Source: Moniliophthora roreri (Eukaryota > Basidiomycota > Agaricomycetes > Agaricales > Marasmiaceae). Taken from it: a stretch of 64,000 nucleotides of DNA. The translations under genes were made by a program, and so were the position numbers. Position 1 is the first letter of the stretch; each line of letters opens with the position of its first letter. The notes under the pieces were generated by a model. It ran no database searches. It was not told the DNA's origin and saw nothing but the letters and a program-made list of their open reading frames with translations. The stretch lies in assembly GCA_001466705.2 (NCBI GenBank), contig LATX02000178.1, forward strand, positions 434,001-498,000. The letters are read 5' to 3'. This document shows positions 35,557-46,803 of the stretch, in pieces.

Positions 35557-37413
35557 CTGGGCTTAAAGTCTACTAATAAAGAAAGAAAAACTTGACCATC
35601 CCTCCAAGCAAATCAAAGACCATCTAGAACCTGTGATTGTGGTCTAATGCCAGTTAAGGCGTCGACTACACAGGTACCTCTTGCAAGATCTCGGGTTACG
35701 AGCGCTTGACAAGAGTAATGGTCCCATTCAACATTGACCAATGAGAATGAGTGTCCATTAACACAGTTGTCGATGCGGGGCCCATAACCTGTTGAGACAG
35801 AACGGAGACGTAAAGCACAGTGGAGTGTGCTCAACTCACATTTGTACAAGAGCTTGCTAGAACCTTGAGAGTTGTAGAGGTGCGATGTGCAGAGTAGTCA
35901 ATGTAAATTGAACTGAGGAATGTAGCTACATACATGCTTGCTTTTATACTACTCTAGAGGATAAGTTCCGTGGATAAACGGTGAAACCTTGTAAGCTATG
36001 GATGTAAGCTACTGAATACTTGTGTGACAAAGTATCCAAGAATAATGTGTCTTGGAGAGACACAATACAATTGTCTGACAGTGGAAGGAACTATACATGA
36101 GTTCTACATGTGTTCTACTGTATTGTGCATGAGGCTACAATACTCCTACTGGACGAGGGAGCACTCCTATGACTGTAGTGCAAGCTCCGGAGAAGCTCAG
36201 GAACGTACTTTGTAAGTTCTGTAGTTGATCACAGACACAAGTAATACAATAACTAGAGTTCCTAATATATCTAGTTTAGTATAGTACAGGTACATTGCTT
36301 CAACACTCCCCCTCACTAAGTTTGTGATAAACTTTGTAGTGATTGAGCTATATGGAGGAATCGGTCTTAAAGAATGTAAGGCCGAGAAATTCTCTGTGGC
36401 GTTGAAATTTGTCCCAAGGTAGATTCTTCGTCATAAGATCCGCAGGTTGTTGATTTGTGGGGATGAAGAATACTTCTACTTTCTTCTTGGCAACGCATTC
36501 TCGAATATGGTGATATTTAATATCAATGTGCTTTGTTCGTTTTTCAGTAACTTGATTTTTACTGATGAAGATAGCACCTTGATTATCACTAAGCAATGGT
36601 AGTTTTGCTATAGGATATTCGATTTCAGAGAATAGATTAATTATCCATTTGATCTGTCTAGCACAGTCAGATAAAGCCATATATTCGGCTTCAGTACTGG
36701 ATAATGCTACGGATTTCTGTTTTTGTGAAACCTAGTAAGCTATGGATGTAAGCTACTGAATACTTGTGAGACGAAGTATCCAAGAATAATGTGTCTTGGA
36801 GAGACACAATACAATCCTCTGACAGCGGAAGGAACTATACATGAATTCTACATGTGTTCTACTGTATTGTGCATGAGGCTACAATACTCCTACTGGACGA
36901 GGGAGCACTCCTATGACTGTAGTGCAAGCTCCGGAGAAGCTCAGGAACGTACTTTGTAAGTTCCGTAGTTGATCACATACGCAAGTAATACAATAACTAG
37001 TGTTCCTAATGTACCTAGTTTAGTATAGTACAGGTACTGTGCTTCAACACTCCCCCTCACTAAGTTTGTGATAAACTTTGTAGTGATTGAGCTATATGGA
37101 GGAATCGGTCTTAAAGAATGTAAGGCCGAGAAATTCTCTGTGGCGTTGAAATTTGTCCCAAGGTAGATTCTTCATCATAAGATCCGCAGGTTGTTGATTT
37201 GTGGGGATGAAGAATACTTCAACTTTCTTCTTGGCAATGCATTCTCGAATATGGTAATATTTAATATCAATGTGCTTCGTTCGTTTTTCAGTAACTTGAT
37301 TTTTACTGATGAAGATAGCACCTTGATTATCACTAAGCAATGGTAGTTTTGCTATAGGATATTCGATTTCAGAGAATAGATTAATTATCCATTTGATCTG
37401 TCTAGCACAGTCA
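35557..37413 (-). mobile_element. Copia junction piece: leader-PBS-LTR-PPT-RNase H, then LTR fragment-PPT-RNase H
   Basis: This contig holds a leader fragment, a PBS (35778-35789), a complete LTR (35790-36305), a polypurine tract (GTGAGGGGGAG on the minus strand, 36306-36317) and the C-terminal RNase H end of pol (36348-36725). At 36726-36732 the word TGAAACC, common to RNase H and LTR, marks a jump into an LTR fragment (to 37049), followed by another PPT and RNase H end (37092-37413). One LTR thus serves as 5' LTR for the left element and 3' LTR for the right one. Either the copies are in tandem or the assembler chained repeat contigs. Confidence 0.7.
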
Positions 37414-37414
37414 N

Positions 37415-38980
37415 TGGATGTAAGCTACTGAATACTTGTGAGACGAAGTATCCAAGAATAATGTGTCTTGGAGAGACACAATACAATCCTCTGACAGCGG
37501 AAGGAACTATACATGAATTCTACATGTGTTCTACTGTATTGTGCATGAGGCTACAATACTCCTACTGGACGAGGGAGCACTCCTATGACTGTAGTGCAAG
37601 CTCCGGAGAAGCTCAGGAACGTACTTTGTAAGTTCCGTAGTTGATCACAGACGCAAGTAATACATTAACTAGTGTTCCTAATGTTCCTAGTTTAGTATAG
37701 TACAGGTACAGTGCTTCAACACTCCCCCTCACTAAGTTTGTGATAAACTTTATAGTGATTGAGCTATGTGGAGGAATCAGTCTTAAAGAATGTAAGGCCG
37801 AGAAATTCTCTGTGGCGTTGAAATTTGTCCCAAGGTAGATTCTTCGTCATAAGATCCACAGGTTGTTGATTTGTAGGGATGAAGAATACTTCTACTTTCT
37901 TCTTGGCAACACATTCTCGAATATGGTGATATTTAATATCAATGTGCTTTGTTCGTTTTTCAGTAACTTGATTTTTACTGATGAAGATAGCACCTTGATT
38001 ATCACTAAGCAATGGTAGTTTTGCTATAGGATATTCGATTTCAGAGAATAGATTAATTATCCATTTGATCTGTCTAGCACAGTCAGATAAAGCCATATAT
38101 TCGGCTTCAGTACTGGATAATGCTACGGATTTCTGTTTTTGTGAAACCCAGAAGACTGGAGCACAAGCGAAGTTAATGAGATAACCTGTTTGTGAGACTC
38201 TAGTGTCTTCATCTGTAGCCCAGTCAGAATCGGCATATGCTATGAAACCTTGTTCTCCTTGCTTATCTTTGTAAGTAAGAGAATATTTGCGGGTTCCAAT
38301 TAGGTATCGAATGATATATTTCGCTTTGTTGAGATGCTCCTGAGTAGGATTTGTCCCATATTGCGAAAGTTTGATGACCGGAAAGGTTATATCTGGTCGA
38401 GTACCTAAGCATAGATATAGAAGTGATCCGATCACTGATTGGAATTGGGATCTAATTGTAGAGTTCGCTTCTCCTTTATTAGCCGTAGGTTTGTAACCGG
38501 CAGGTAATGGAGTGCGAGTAGGATTGGCGTTTTCCATACCAAAGCGTTTAATGATTTTCTCGAGATAGTCACTTTGATCAAGTGATAAAGTACGTCGTTT
38601 TCGATCTCGAGTAATCCGCATTCGTAGGAATTCTCTAGGTTCGCCTAAATCTCTACATTCCCATATTTTCATGAATTCTTTCTTCTTTGAGTGAAGAAGG
38701 CTAGAATTTGAACCCATGAAAATCGCATCATCTACATATACAATGGCAATGATTATATCATTTCCACGTATAAAGTAATATACACCAGCGTCTGATATAC
38801 AGCGCTTAAATCCTAGTTTTGCCATGGATTTAGTGCATTGGTACCACCATGATAAAGAGGCTTGTTTTAAACCATATAATGCACGGCGTAATAACCAAAC
38901 TTTATTTGAACCTTTGACGAATCCTTGTGGTTGTTCCATGTAAATCTCCTTGTCAAGTTCGCCATAGAGAAAGGCTGTTT
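37415..38980 (-). mobile_element. Copia piece: LTR fragment, PPT, RNase H and RT
   Basis: An LTR 3' portion (37415-37721) is followed by the PPT (37722-37733) and an open pol frame, minus strand, 38980 to 37764. That frame carries DKEIYMEQPQGF, IVYVDDAIF, YADSDWATDEDT, STEAEYMAL and the terminal FHRHREFLGL-like end (QRHREFLGLTFFKTDSST). It gives the native C-terminus of the polyprotein. Confidence 0.8.
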
Positions 38981-38981
38981 N

Positions 38982-39375
38982 GACTCTGACTATGTATCTG
39001 GGTCCCACACAGCTGGACTACGAAACTTGGGTTTCAGCTGCAAAGATAAGGTAGCTATGGGAAAGGATTTGCGGGGGATTTACAGTGCATGGATAGCGTG
39101 GTTTACGCATGAGCAGTTGGTTTATGCATGAACAGTTGGTTAGTATGAGATTCAACGTCTTCACTATGGAGCGTGCCTTATGTGAAGATAGGTTACTCTA
39201 GGGGCAGTTTTTTCAACAGATTCTACAGAGTTGTGGTGCAAGAATACAGAAGCTACTTGTGACTACGATTATCATAGTTGGCTAACATTGGCTCACATAA
39301 ATGAACTATTCATTTTGCATGTACTTCACCCATCATGCGAAGACCGAACCGGCGTCAACCGTCTCGGGTAACTCC
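38982..39375. other. Host flank left of the decayed copia element
   Basis: About 390 bp with no gene or repeat recognised. It is probably the insertion context of the copia copy to its right; the last five bases before the LTR are ACTCC, but the partner target duplication is not available because the element's 5' end is missing. Confidence 0.4.
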
Positions 39376-39892
39376 TGTTGAGACAGAACGGAGACGTAAA
39401 GCGCAGTGGAGTGTGCTCAACTCACATTTGTACGAGAACTTGTTTAGAACCTTGAGGGTTGTAGAGGTGCGATGTGCAGAGTAGTCAATGTAAATTGAAC
39501 TAAGGAATATAGCTACATACATGCTTGCTTTTAGACTACTCTAAGGGATAAGTTCTATAGATAAATGATGAAACCTAGTAAGCTATGGATGTAAGCTACT
39601 GAATACTTGTGAGACGAAGTATCCAAGAATAATGTGTCTTGGAGAGACACAATACAATCCTCTGACAGCGGAAGGAACTATACATGAATTCTACATGTGT
39701 TCTACTGTATTGTGCATGAGGCTACAATACTCCTACTGGACGAGGGAGCACTCCTATGACTGTAGTGCAAGCTCCGGAGAAGCTCAGGAACGTACTTTGT
39801 AAGTTCCGTAGTTGATCACATACGCAAGTAATACAATAACTAGTGTTCCTAATGTACCTAGTTTAGTATAGTACAGGTACTGTGCTTCAACA
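39376..39892. mobile_element. Copia 3' LTR of the decayed element
   Basis: 517 bp, TGTTGAGACAG to CTTCAACA. The polypurine tract (39893-39904) lies directly right of it, so for this minus-strand element it is the 3' LTR. It is nearly identical to the LTR at 21023 and differs by a few transitions. Confidence 0.85.
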
Positions 39893-42800
39893 CTCCCCCT
39901 CACTAAGTTTGTGATAAACTTTGTAGTGATTGAGCTATATGGAGGAATCGGTCTTATGGAATGTAAGGCCGAGAAATTCTCTGTGGCGTTGAAATTTGTC
40001 CCAAGGTAGATTCTTCGTCATAAGATCTGCAGGTTGTTGATTTGTAGGGATGAAGAATACTTCTACTTTCTTCTTGGCAACGCATTCTCGAATATGGTGA
40101 TATTTAATATCAATGTGCTTTGTTCGTTTTTCAGTAACTTGGTTTTTACTGATGAAGATAGCACCTTGATTATCACTTAGCAATGGTAGTTTTGCTATAG
40201 GGTATTCGATTTCAGAGAATAAATTAATTATCCATTTGATCTGTCTAGCACAGTCAGATAAAGCCATATATTCGGCTTCAGTACTGGATAATGCTACGGA
40301 TTTCTGTTTTTGTGAAACCCAGAAGACTGGAGCACAAGCGAAGTTAATGAGATAACCTGTTTGTGAGACTCTAGTGTCTTCATCTGTAGCCCAGTCAGAA
40401 TCGGCATATGCTATGAAACCTTGTTCTCCTTCCTTATCTTTGTAAGTAAGAGAATATTTGCGGGTTCCAATTAGGTAACGAATAATGTATTTCGCTTTGT
40501 TGAGATGCTCCTGTGTAGGATTTGTCCCATATTGCGAAAGTTTGATGACTGGAAAAGTAATATCTGGTCGGGTACCTAAGCATAAATATAGAAGTGATCC
40601 GATCACTGATTGGAATTGGGATCTGATTGTAGAGTTTGCTTCTCCTTTATTAGCCATCGGTTTGTAACCAGCAGGTAGTGGAGTGTGAGTTGGATTGGCA
40701 TTTTCCATACCGAAGTGTTTAATGATTTTCTCGAGATAGTCACTTTGATCAAGTGATAAAGTACGTCGCTTTCGATCTCGAGTAATCCGCATTCATAGGA
40801 ATTCTCTAGGTTCGCCTAAATCTCTACATTCCCATATTTTCATGAATTCTTTCTTCTTTGAATTAAGAAGGCTAGAATTTGAACCCATGAAAATTGCATC
40901 ATCTACATATACAATGGCAATGATTATATCATTTCCACGTATAAAGTAATATACACCAGCGTCTGATATACAGCGCTTAAATCCTAGCTTAGCCATGGAT
41001 TTAGTGCATTGGTACTACCATGATAAAGAGGCTTGTTTTAAACCATATAGTGCACGGCGTAATAACCAAACTTTATTTGAACCTTTGACAAATCCTTGTG
41101 GTTGTTCCATGTAAATCTCCTTGTCAAGTTCGCCATAGAGGAAGGCTGTTTTGACATCTAGTGCTTGGATATCCCAATCCTCAAGAGTGGCTAGTGCAAG
41201 TAATATGTGAACGGTTTCAAAGCGTACTACAGGAGAGAACAATTTGTCATAATCTATTCCTTCGACTTGTGAGAAACCTTTTGCTACAAGTCGTGCCTTA
41301 TAATGGCCATCTGTTTTGACGTCAAAAACCCATCTGGATTTTATCGCTTTTCGACCTTGAGGTAAATCTACAAGTTTATAAACACTGCGTTCTTGTAGTG
41401 ATTTGAGTTCGTCATGACATGCAGCCATCCATTTCTTCTGTTCATCTTTTGACAGAGTTAGAATGTCTTTATATTGCCATTGACGTACATTGTCAATAGA
41501 CAATGCTGATGCCATAATATAATCAAGGTAATGAACTCCCCCTTCCTGAGAAAGAATTTGTACATAATTGACCATTTCATCATCAGTCTGAGGTGGAGTT
41601 GGATCAATTTCTATTTGATCATGATCTTGTTCCATTTTATCCTCATTTGACTGTTGTATTTGATGTTCAGCAGGTGGAATTTCCTGCTCATGGTCACGAC
41701 TACTACCTTGTATGAATTCTTGATCAGGACTATCACCTTGATCATCAGAATCAGGTAAGTTGTTATATGTATGTAGACGTAATCTTTCTTGGATAGGCAT
41801 ATGACCCATTGCGTCTCCATACCACTGTAGTACTCGAGTCTGTCTTTTAGGACAACTTTGTTGATGTTGACTTGGGTCAAACATCTGTACCCTTTGTCAC
41901 ATTCTCCTGTTAATATTATTAATTTCAGGATCTATTGGGTTTTGTGGTGGTGCAGTATTTTTAGGTCATGATTTATTCTCACCATCATTCTGGTTTTGAT
42001 GATGATCCACAGGATCATTACCTCCATTGGGATGATTGGGTTGAGGGAAATCAGGATGATGATGATCATCATCATTTCCTCCCCCTTGATCATGATTTTG
42101 ATGACCGTCATCATCATTATCAGATCGTGGTCAATTAATACCAGTAAAAGGAATAGATAAGATTCCATTTGTTGATTGTAAGGTTTGATCAACTGAATTA
42201 GACGAGTACGGAAAATCTTCTTCATTGAAGTCTGCCTGAGCAGCCGTAAATATTGTCTTATCCTGTCACATAAACCGATATCCTTTAGTATTAGGAGCGT
42301 AATCTAAGAATGTCATATGTTCCATTTTCTTTGAAAGTTTGTTCTTGCGTTATTCTTTATGAATAAAGACATATGCTGAACATCCTGGTGTTCAGAAATA
42401 AGAAACATCAGGTACTTTCTTACTATAGATTTCGGTTGGAGTTTTCCAATCTAAGTGTTTATTTGGAGTGCGATTATATACATGTACAGCGTTATTCATC
42501 ATAAACTCCCACCAAGACTGTGGTAAGGAGGCATGATTGCGGAATTTTTCTGCTTTTTCTGCAAGAGTTCGAATTGATCGTTCAACTCTTCCTTGCTGTT
42601 GATGTATATGTGGAGCTGAGTTTTGCATTTGAATTCCATTATCTTTAAGATATGTTTGGAACTCATTTCCAAAAAATTCTCCACCATGATCAGTTTGAAC
42701 ACATTTAATAACTTTACCAGTTTGCTTTTCGGTTAGAGCATGAAAGCATTTGAAGCTGGTAAGTGTTTCAAATTGATTCTTAGTTCGTTGATGATAAATC

Positions 42801-43316
42801 CATCCTACTGAGGAGTGGTCATCAATTAGAACTAATGCATAATGATTTTGGTGGTAAGAATTAATAGGAAATTCCTTAATATCCATATGAATAAGTTCTA
42901 GGATATTTTCTTTACGCTTTTGAGAACTAAGGTAAGGTTTAGATGCTGTTCCTCCTTCAGCACATCCCTTACACAAAGATTTTTTAGATTCTTTTTTCTC
43001 AATGGAAAATCCTTTGCAATGCTTGATACAGTTTGTCAATACATAATAAGGTATATGACCAAATCTGTTATGAGCGATTACAGGATCAGTTGATTTAATT
43101 TTGAAAGCAAGAATGGTAACTGCTTCGTTCTGCTTAACAGAGGAAGCATGCAGGTATATATACCCATCTCTTTCTGGTTTCGCAAATAGCGACATAAAGA
43201 GTTTACCATTAGCTTTCATAATTATAGAGGTTTCTGGGAATGAATATTTGATATCGTAACCATTTACAATATATTTATTCCCAGCTAGAAGTCTATGATT
43301 TGCTTTAGGCCAATAG
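39893..43316 (-). pseudogene. pol: Decayed copia pol, 5' half missing
   Basis: Reading right to left: GAG-pre-integrase (HNRFGHIPYYVLTNC), integrase core (VLIDDHSSVG, VQTDHGGEFFG, QQGRVERSIRTL supply the D, D and E), the low-complexity linker, RVT_2 (YVDDAIFMGS) and RNase H (ADSDWATDED, STEAEYMAL), ending at 39935 next to the PPT. Compared with the copies at 24-30 kb it carries many C-to-T and G-to-A changes, and several stops arise from them, for example CGA to TGA in the FMRQDK and YFRTPG text and TGG to TAG in WWYQCTK. Protease, gag and 5' LTR are absent: at 43316 it is cut by the gypsy LTR. It is an old, inactive copy. Confidence 0.85.
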
Positions 43317-43779
43317 TGTTACAGACTTTTTCCCAGTAGACTCTTTCCTTTCGCTCTCCCCTATGCTTCCCTTTCCATCGGACTTCTTACACCTTCCCAG
43401 TCCCTATTTCCATTTCCATCATACATGCTTCTCCCTCTATCAGACTTCTTACACCTTCCCAGTCCCCATTTACCTATCCCTTTGTATTTGTATTACTCAT
43501 ATCCCGACAGCTTGGGAAACCTTATGTAAACACTGAACTCTTCACTTTCTATATGTAGTTAGCGTTACAACGGTTGTATTGTATTTAAGTGCTCAAGCTG
43601 AGACTCTAAGTCTTCAGCTTGACCTGGTTAATCTATACTTGTGTCAACGCCAGTATCTGGACCTCTGAACTTCAGTAGCCACTGAACGAACTCTAACTTG
43701 AACTTGTGAAGCTGCTTAAGCAAAGGAGTCACTTCATTAGAGTAGTTGGACACGACGTTGCTGTGCAAGTAACGTAACA
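43317..43779. mobile_element. Ty3/gypsy 5' LTR
   Basis: 463 bp beginning TGTTACAGAC and ending CGTAACA, giving TGTTAC/GTAACA terminal inverted repeats. A ~64-bp internal duplication (CAGACTTCTTACACCTTCCC and relatives) lies at ~43377-43490. It directly interrupts the copia pol sequence, so the gypsy element inserted into copia. No canonical tRNA primer site follows; the bases after it read CAAGGTCAAG. Confidence 0.75.
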
Positions 43780-44008
43780 CAAGGTCAAGCTGATTGATTG
43801 CCGACCTACCCAGGTTTAGGCATCACCTAGGAACAACAAGACGTTGCAACGGAGCGAACGACAGCTAGAGCAGGACATCGCCGAGGCCGAGGCGCGCCGG
43901 CGTGGGCAACTAACCCAATCCATATCGAATCCTGGTGGACGAGCAATCCCACTGTTAACCTGAGCGTCCTGCAGAGATCTATTGACCCCCTTGCACTCGC
44001 CATCGCTA
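43780..44008 (+). mobile_element. Gypsy leader between LTR and gag
   Basis: About 230 bp, open in places but without an ATG in the gag frame before 44009. It contains no obvious primer-binding site. Confidence 0.5.
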
Positions 44009-45220
44009 ATGAGTCAGCAACTGACAGAGACACCAGCAGAAAACCCAGAAACAAGGAGAATCTCGACCCCATCATTCACTCCGATTGGATCAAAGACAAG
44101 CAATTCAGAAGAAGAACCATTGACGAATACACTGAAGCATTCAGACTCGAATACATTGAACATCTCTACAGACTCTCTGGAGGAATTAGACCCATTTCAA
44201 CGACTACTACAGGGCTTAAAGAACAGCCCCCGATCACCGAAAGTACAGACAGAAACGATGGCAGAAGACAAGAAGCCATCAGGAAGCAGGCCTAGAAGGG
44301 AAGAACTAGTGGCCGAAGAAGCAATCATAGGCTCCGCGATGCCGGTACAAGTAGTCTCAGCAGTAAAAGAAGTGAAAGCCACACTTCCAAGGGCCTTTAC
44401 GGGAGTACGGAAAGATGCGAAGAAGTTCTTGAGAGAAGTGTTGATTTACGTAGTGCTTAACCCCAAGGCGTTCCCAGACGACAGATCGAAGAAGCTCTTT
44501 CTCCTCTCATACATGACAGATGGACCAGGAGAATTCTGGAAGAACGAGAAGACTGACCTCCTGCTTGCGTTTGATGCCGACGCCAAAAAGGTGACGTGGT
44601 TGGAGTTCCTAGACGATTTCAGAACGTCTTTCGAACCCCTTGATCCTGCCTTAAAAGCACAATTGGAGCTCAAAGATCTGAAGATGAAGGAAAGAGCCGA
44701 CGAATACACATATCAATTCACCTATCTCACAAAACAGACTGGGTACAACGATGCGGCCCAAATAGTAGCATTCAAACGGGGATTGCCGAAAAGCTTGATA
44801 TTCAAAATTATGACAAGACCAGAAGGGGCACCCTCCACGATTAAGGAATGGATGAATGCCGCCATCATATTTGATGAAAGCTACAAGCAGGCATTGGAAT
44901 ATGGAAAGACCTGGGATGATGAACATGGAGGAAAGAAGCCCCAGAGAAGCTTCAGGAAGAAGGAGGAAGTAGCTATTAAACAGATTACGGAAATGGACAG
45001 GAAGGAATATATGGCGAAGGGTTTATGCTTCAGATGTGGAAAAGCAGGACACCGCATCAGGGACTGCCCAGATGCTCCGAAGAAGGATGAAAGGAAACAA
45101 GAGGAGCCGAAGAAACTCACAAAAGAGGAAAGGTTCGCCAAAATTAGGGCCCTGGTAAACGAACAGCCGAAAGAAGATAAGGACTTCCTTCTCGATTTGA
45201 TGGAACAAGAGGGTTTTTGA
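44009..45220 (+). CDS. gag: Gypsy Gag with CCHC zinc knuckle
   Basis: About 403 residues from MSQQLTETPAENPETRR (44009; the frame is open a little further upstream). It contains a retrotransposon gag domain (PRAFTGVRKDAKKFLREVLI, DGPGEFWKNEKTDLLL, WLEFLDDFRTSFEPLDP, ERADEYTYQFTYLTKQTGYN, FKRGLPKSLIFKIM) and the zinc knuckle CFRCGKAGHRIRDC near residue 340, ending in the acidic LLDLMEQEGF. Gag coats element RNA. The frame is intact. The pol frame is -1 relative to gag, and a slippery heptamer sits on the last codons. Confidence 0.88.
   Translation: MSQQLTETPAENPETRRISTPSFTPIGSKTSNSEEEPLTNTLKHSDSNTLNISTDSLEELDPFQRLLQGLKNSPRSPKVQTETMAEDKKPSGSRPRREELVAEEAIIGSAMPVQVVSAVKEVKATLPRAFTGVRKDAKKFLREVLIYVVLNPKAFPDDRSKKLFLLSYMTDGPGEFWKNEKTDLLLAFDADAKKVTWLEFLDDFRTSFEPLDPALKAQLELKDLKMKERADEYTYQFTYLTKQTGYNDAAQIVAFKRGLPKSLIFKIMTRPEGAPSTIKEWMNAAIIFDESYKQALEYGKTWDDEHGGKKPQRSFRKKEEVAIKQITEMDRKEYMAKGLCFRCGKAGHRIRDCPDAPKKDERKQEEPKKLTKEERFAKIRALVNEQPKEDKDFLLDLMEQEGF
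45211..45217 (+). promoter_or_regulatory. Probable -1 ribosomal frameshift site GGGTTTT
   Basis: In the gag frame the bases read G GGT TTT immediately before the TGA stop (45218-45220). This fits the X XXY YYZ slippery pattern; a one-base backward slip moves ribosomes into the pol frame, which opens here and leads to the protease. No secondary structure downstream was assessed. Confidence 0.6.
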
Positions 45221-46785
45221 AACGGCGAACGAGGACGATGTCTCCACCGCCGATAACTATTTCACACTTTGTACTAGCTAAGATGGATCGAAATTCTATG
45301 CATATTCCTCTCAAGTACAAAGTGGGAACAAAAATCATCGAAACGAAAGCCTTATTGGACTCTGGAGCAGGAGGAAGGTTCATAAGCACAGGACTTGCTC
45401 GAACACTAGGGAAGAGATAGATGTGATTACCAGAACAGATCCGAGTTTTCAACATTGATGGAACGGCCAATAAAACAGCATGGATAACACATGTCGTGGA
45501 ACTGGAATTCCAGATCGCAGGAAAGGAGTTTCAGGAGAATTTCATGATCTCGGGCATCGGAGATGAAGAAATGATCCTGGGACTTCCATGGTTGAGATAT
45601 CACAACCCCACAATCAACTGGGAAACAGGGGAAATGCAGTTCCACCCTCGACAAAGAATCCAAATCAAAAGGTTCCGAGGAATTTTGGACAAATTCGAAC
45701 CTGAAATCCTTATAGGAGCCAAGACTACAGCATCACAAGAAATGGCTCATCAGCAGCAGATCGTTAAGAAGGAGATCAAGGAGCTTATTCCCAGCTACTT
45801 GATAGGATATCGAGACCGGTTCGAAAAAGGGAAAGCAGAGCGGTTCCTGCCAACCAGGGCGTATGACCATGCAATTGATCTCAAACCAGATTTCGTTCCG
45901 AGAAATTGCAAACTCTACCCACTAAGTCCTGTCGAACAAGACAAATTCCTTGAAGAGAACTTACGAAAGGGATACATTCGCAAATCAAAGTCCCCCATGG
46001 CTTCCCCTTTCTTCTTTGTGGCCAAAAAGGAGAAAGGAGCGTTAAGGCCTACATAAGACTACCGGGAGCTCAACAAAGGAACAGTAAAGAACGCTTACCC
46101 CTTACCCTTAATTTCGGAACTTCTTGATAAACTCAAAGGAGCGATGATATTTACGAAACTCGACCTTCAAAACGGATATAACAATGTTAGAATAAAAGAT
46201 GGAGACCAGTGGAAAGCTGCGTTCAAGACGAACAGAGGACTTTTTGAACCAACAGTAATGTTCTTTGGGCTAAGCAATTCTCCCGCCACCTTCCAAGCTT
46301 TCATGAACGACATCCTCTCCGACTTCATCGACGAAGGATGGTGTGTAGTATACATGGACGATATCCTCATCTTCTCGGAAGGCCGTGACGAACACAAGGA
46401 ACATACAGAACATCTGATGCATCGTCTTAAGACGCACGACCTGTTCCTCAAACTGGAGAAATGCGAATTTGATGTAACGGAGGTAATATTCCTAGGAATG
46501 GTGATCCGACCCAGATACATTGCCATGGACCCAGTAAAATTGGCAGGAATAGCCGATTGGGAACCTCCGCAGACGGTAAAGGGAGTACGAGCATTTTTAG
46601 GGTTCGGGAATTTCTACCGGAAGTTTATTGGAAAATACGCACATCTTACGAGACCATTGAACGACCTTCTACAAAAAAACCGAAAATTCGAATGGACGCG
46701 CCAATGCCAAATTGCCTTTGATCTTTTGAAAGCAAAATTCCTTTCTGAACTGATATTAGTAATGCCAGACGTCAACAAACCATTA
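45217..46785 (+). pseudogene. pol: Gypsy Pol (protease-RT), with stops and 3' truncated
   Basis: In one frame: aspartic protease (KALLDSGAGGRFIS, ILGLPWLRYHNPTINWETG), then RT with SPMASPFFFVAKKEKGALRP, DYRELNKGTVKNAYPLPLI, FTKLDLQNGYNNVRI, FFGLSNSPATFQAFMNDIL, the catalytic VVYMDDILIFS and the thumb FLGFGNFYRKFIG. Stops interrupt it at 45418 (TAG), 45424 (TGA) and 46054 (TAA). The sequence leaves the element near the start of RNase H, about 46785, where it joins the NACHT-unit DNA; RNase H, integrase and the 3' LTR are missing. The element is therefore dead, yet RT is otherwise well preserved, so its loss is fairly recent. Confidence 0.85.
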
Positions 46786-46803
46786 CCAACTATTCTAATC
46801 TAG

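Larger units (their letters stand above)
23629..38981. other. Ten single-N assembly joins
   Basis: Isolated N bases occur at 23629, 24546, 25507, 26471, 27543, 30018, 30789, 35556, 37414 and 38981. At most of them the sequence to the right restarts several hundred bases back in the sequence to the left, with scattered mismatches. They are contig joins of unknown true gap length. Any open frame that reads through an N is not a real protein. Confidence 0.9.

Noticed and set aside
43317..43779. Host promoter or CT-rich regulatory region
   Set aside because: The TGTTAC/GTAACA ends, position before gag and abrupt break of copia pol identify it as a gypsy LTR.
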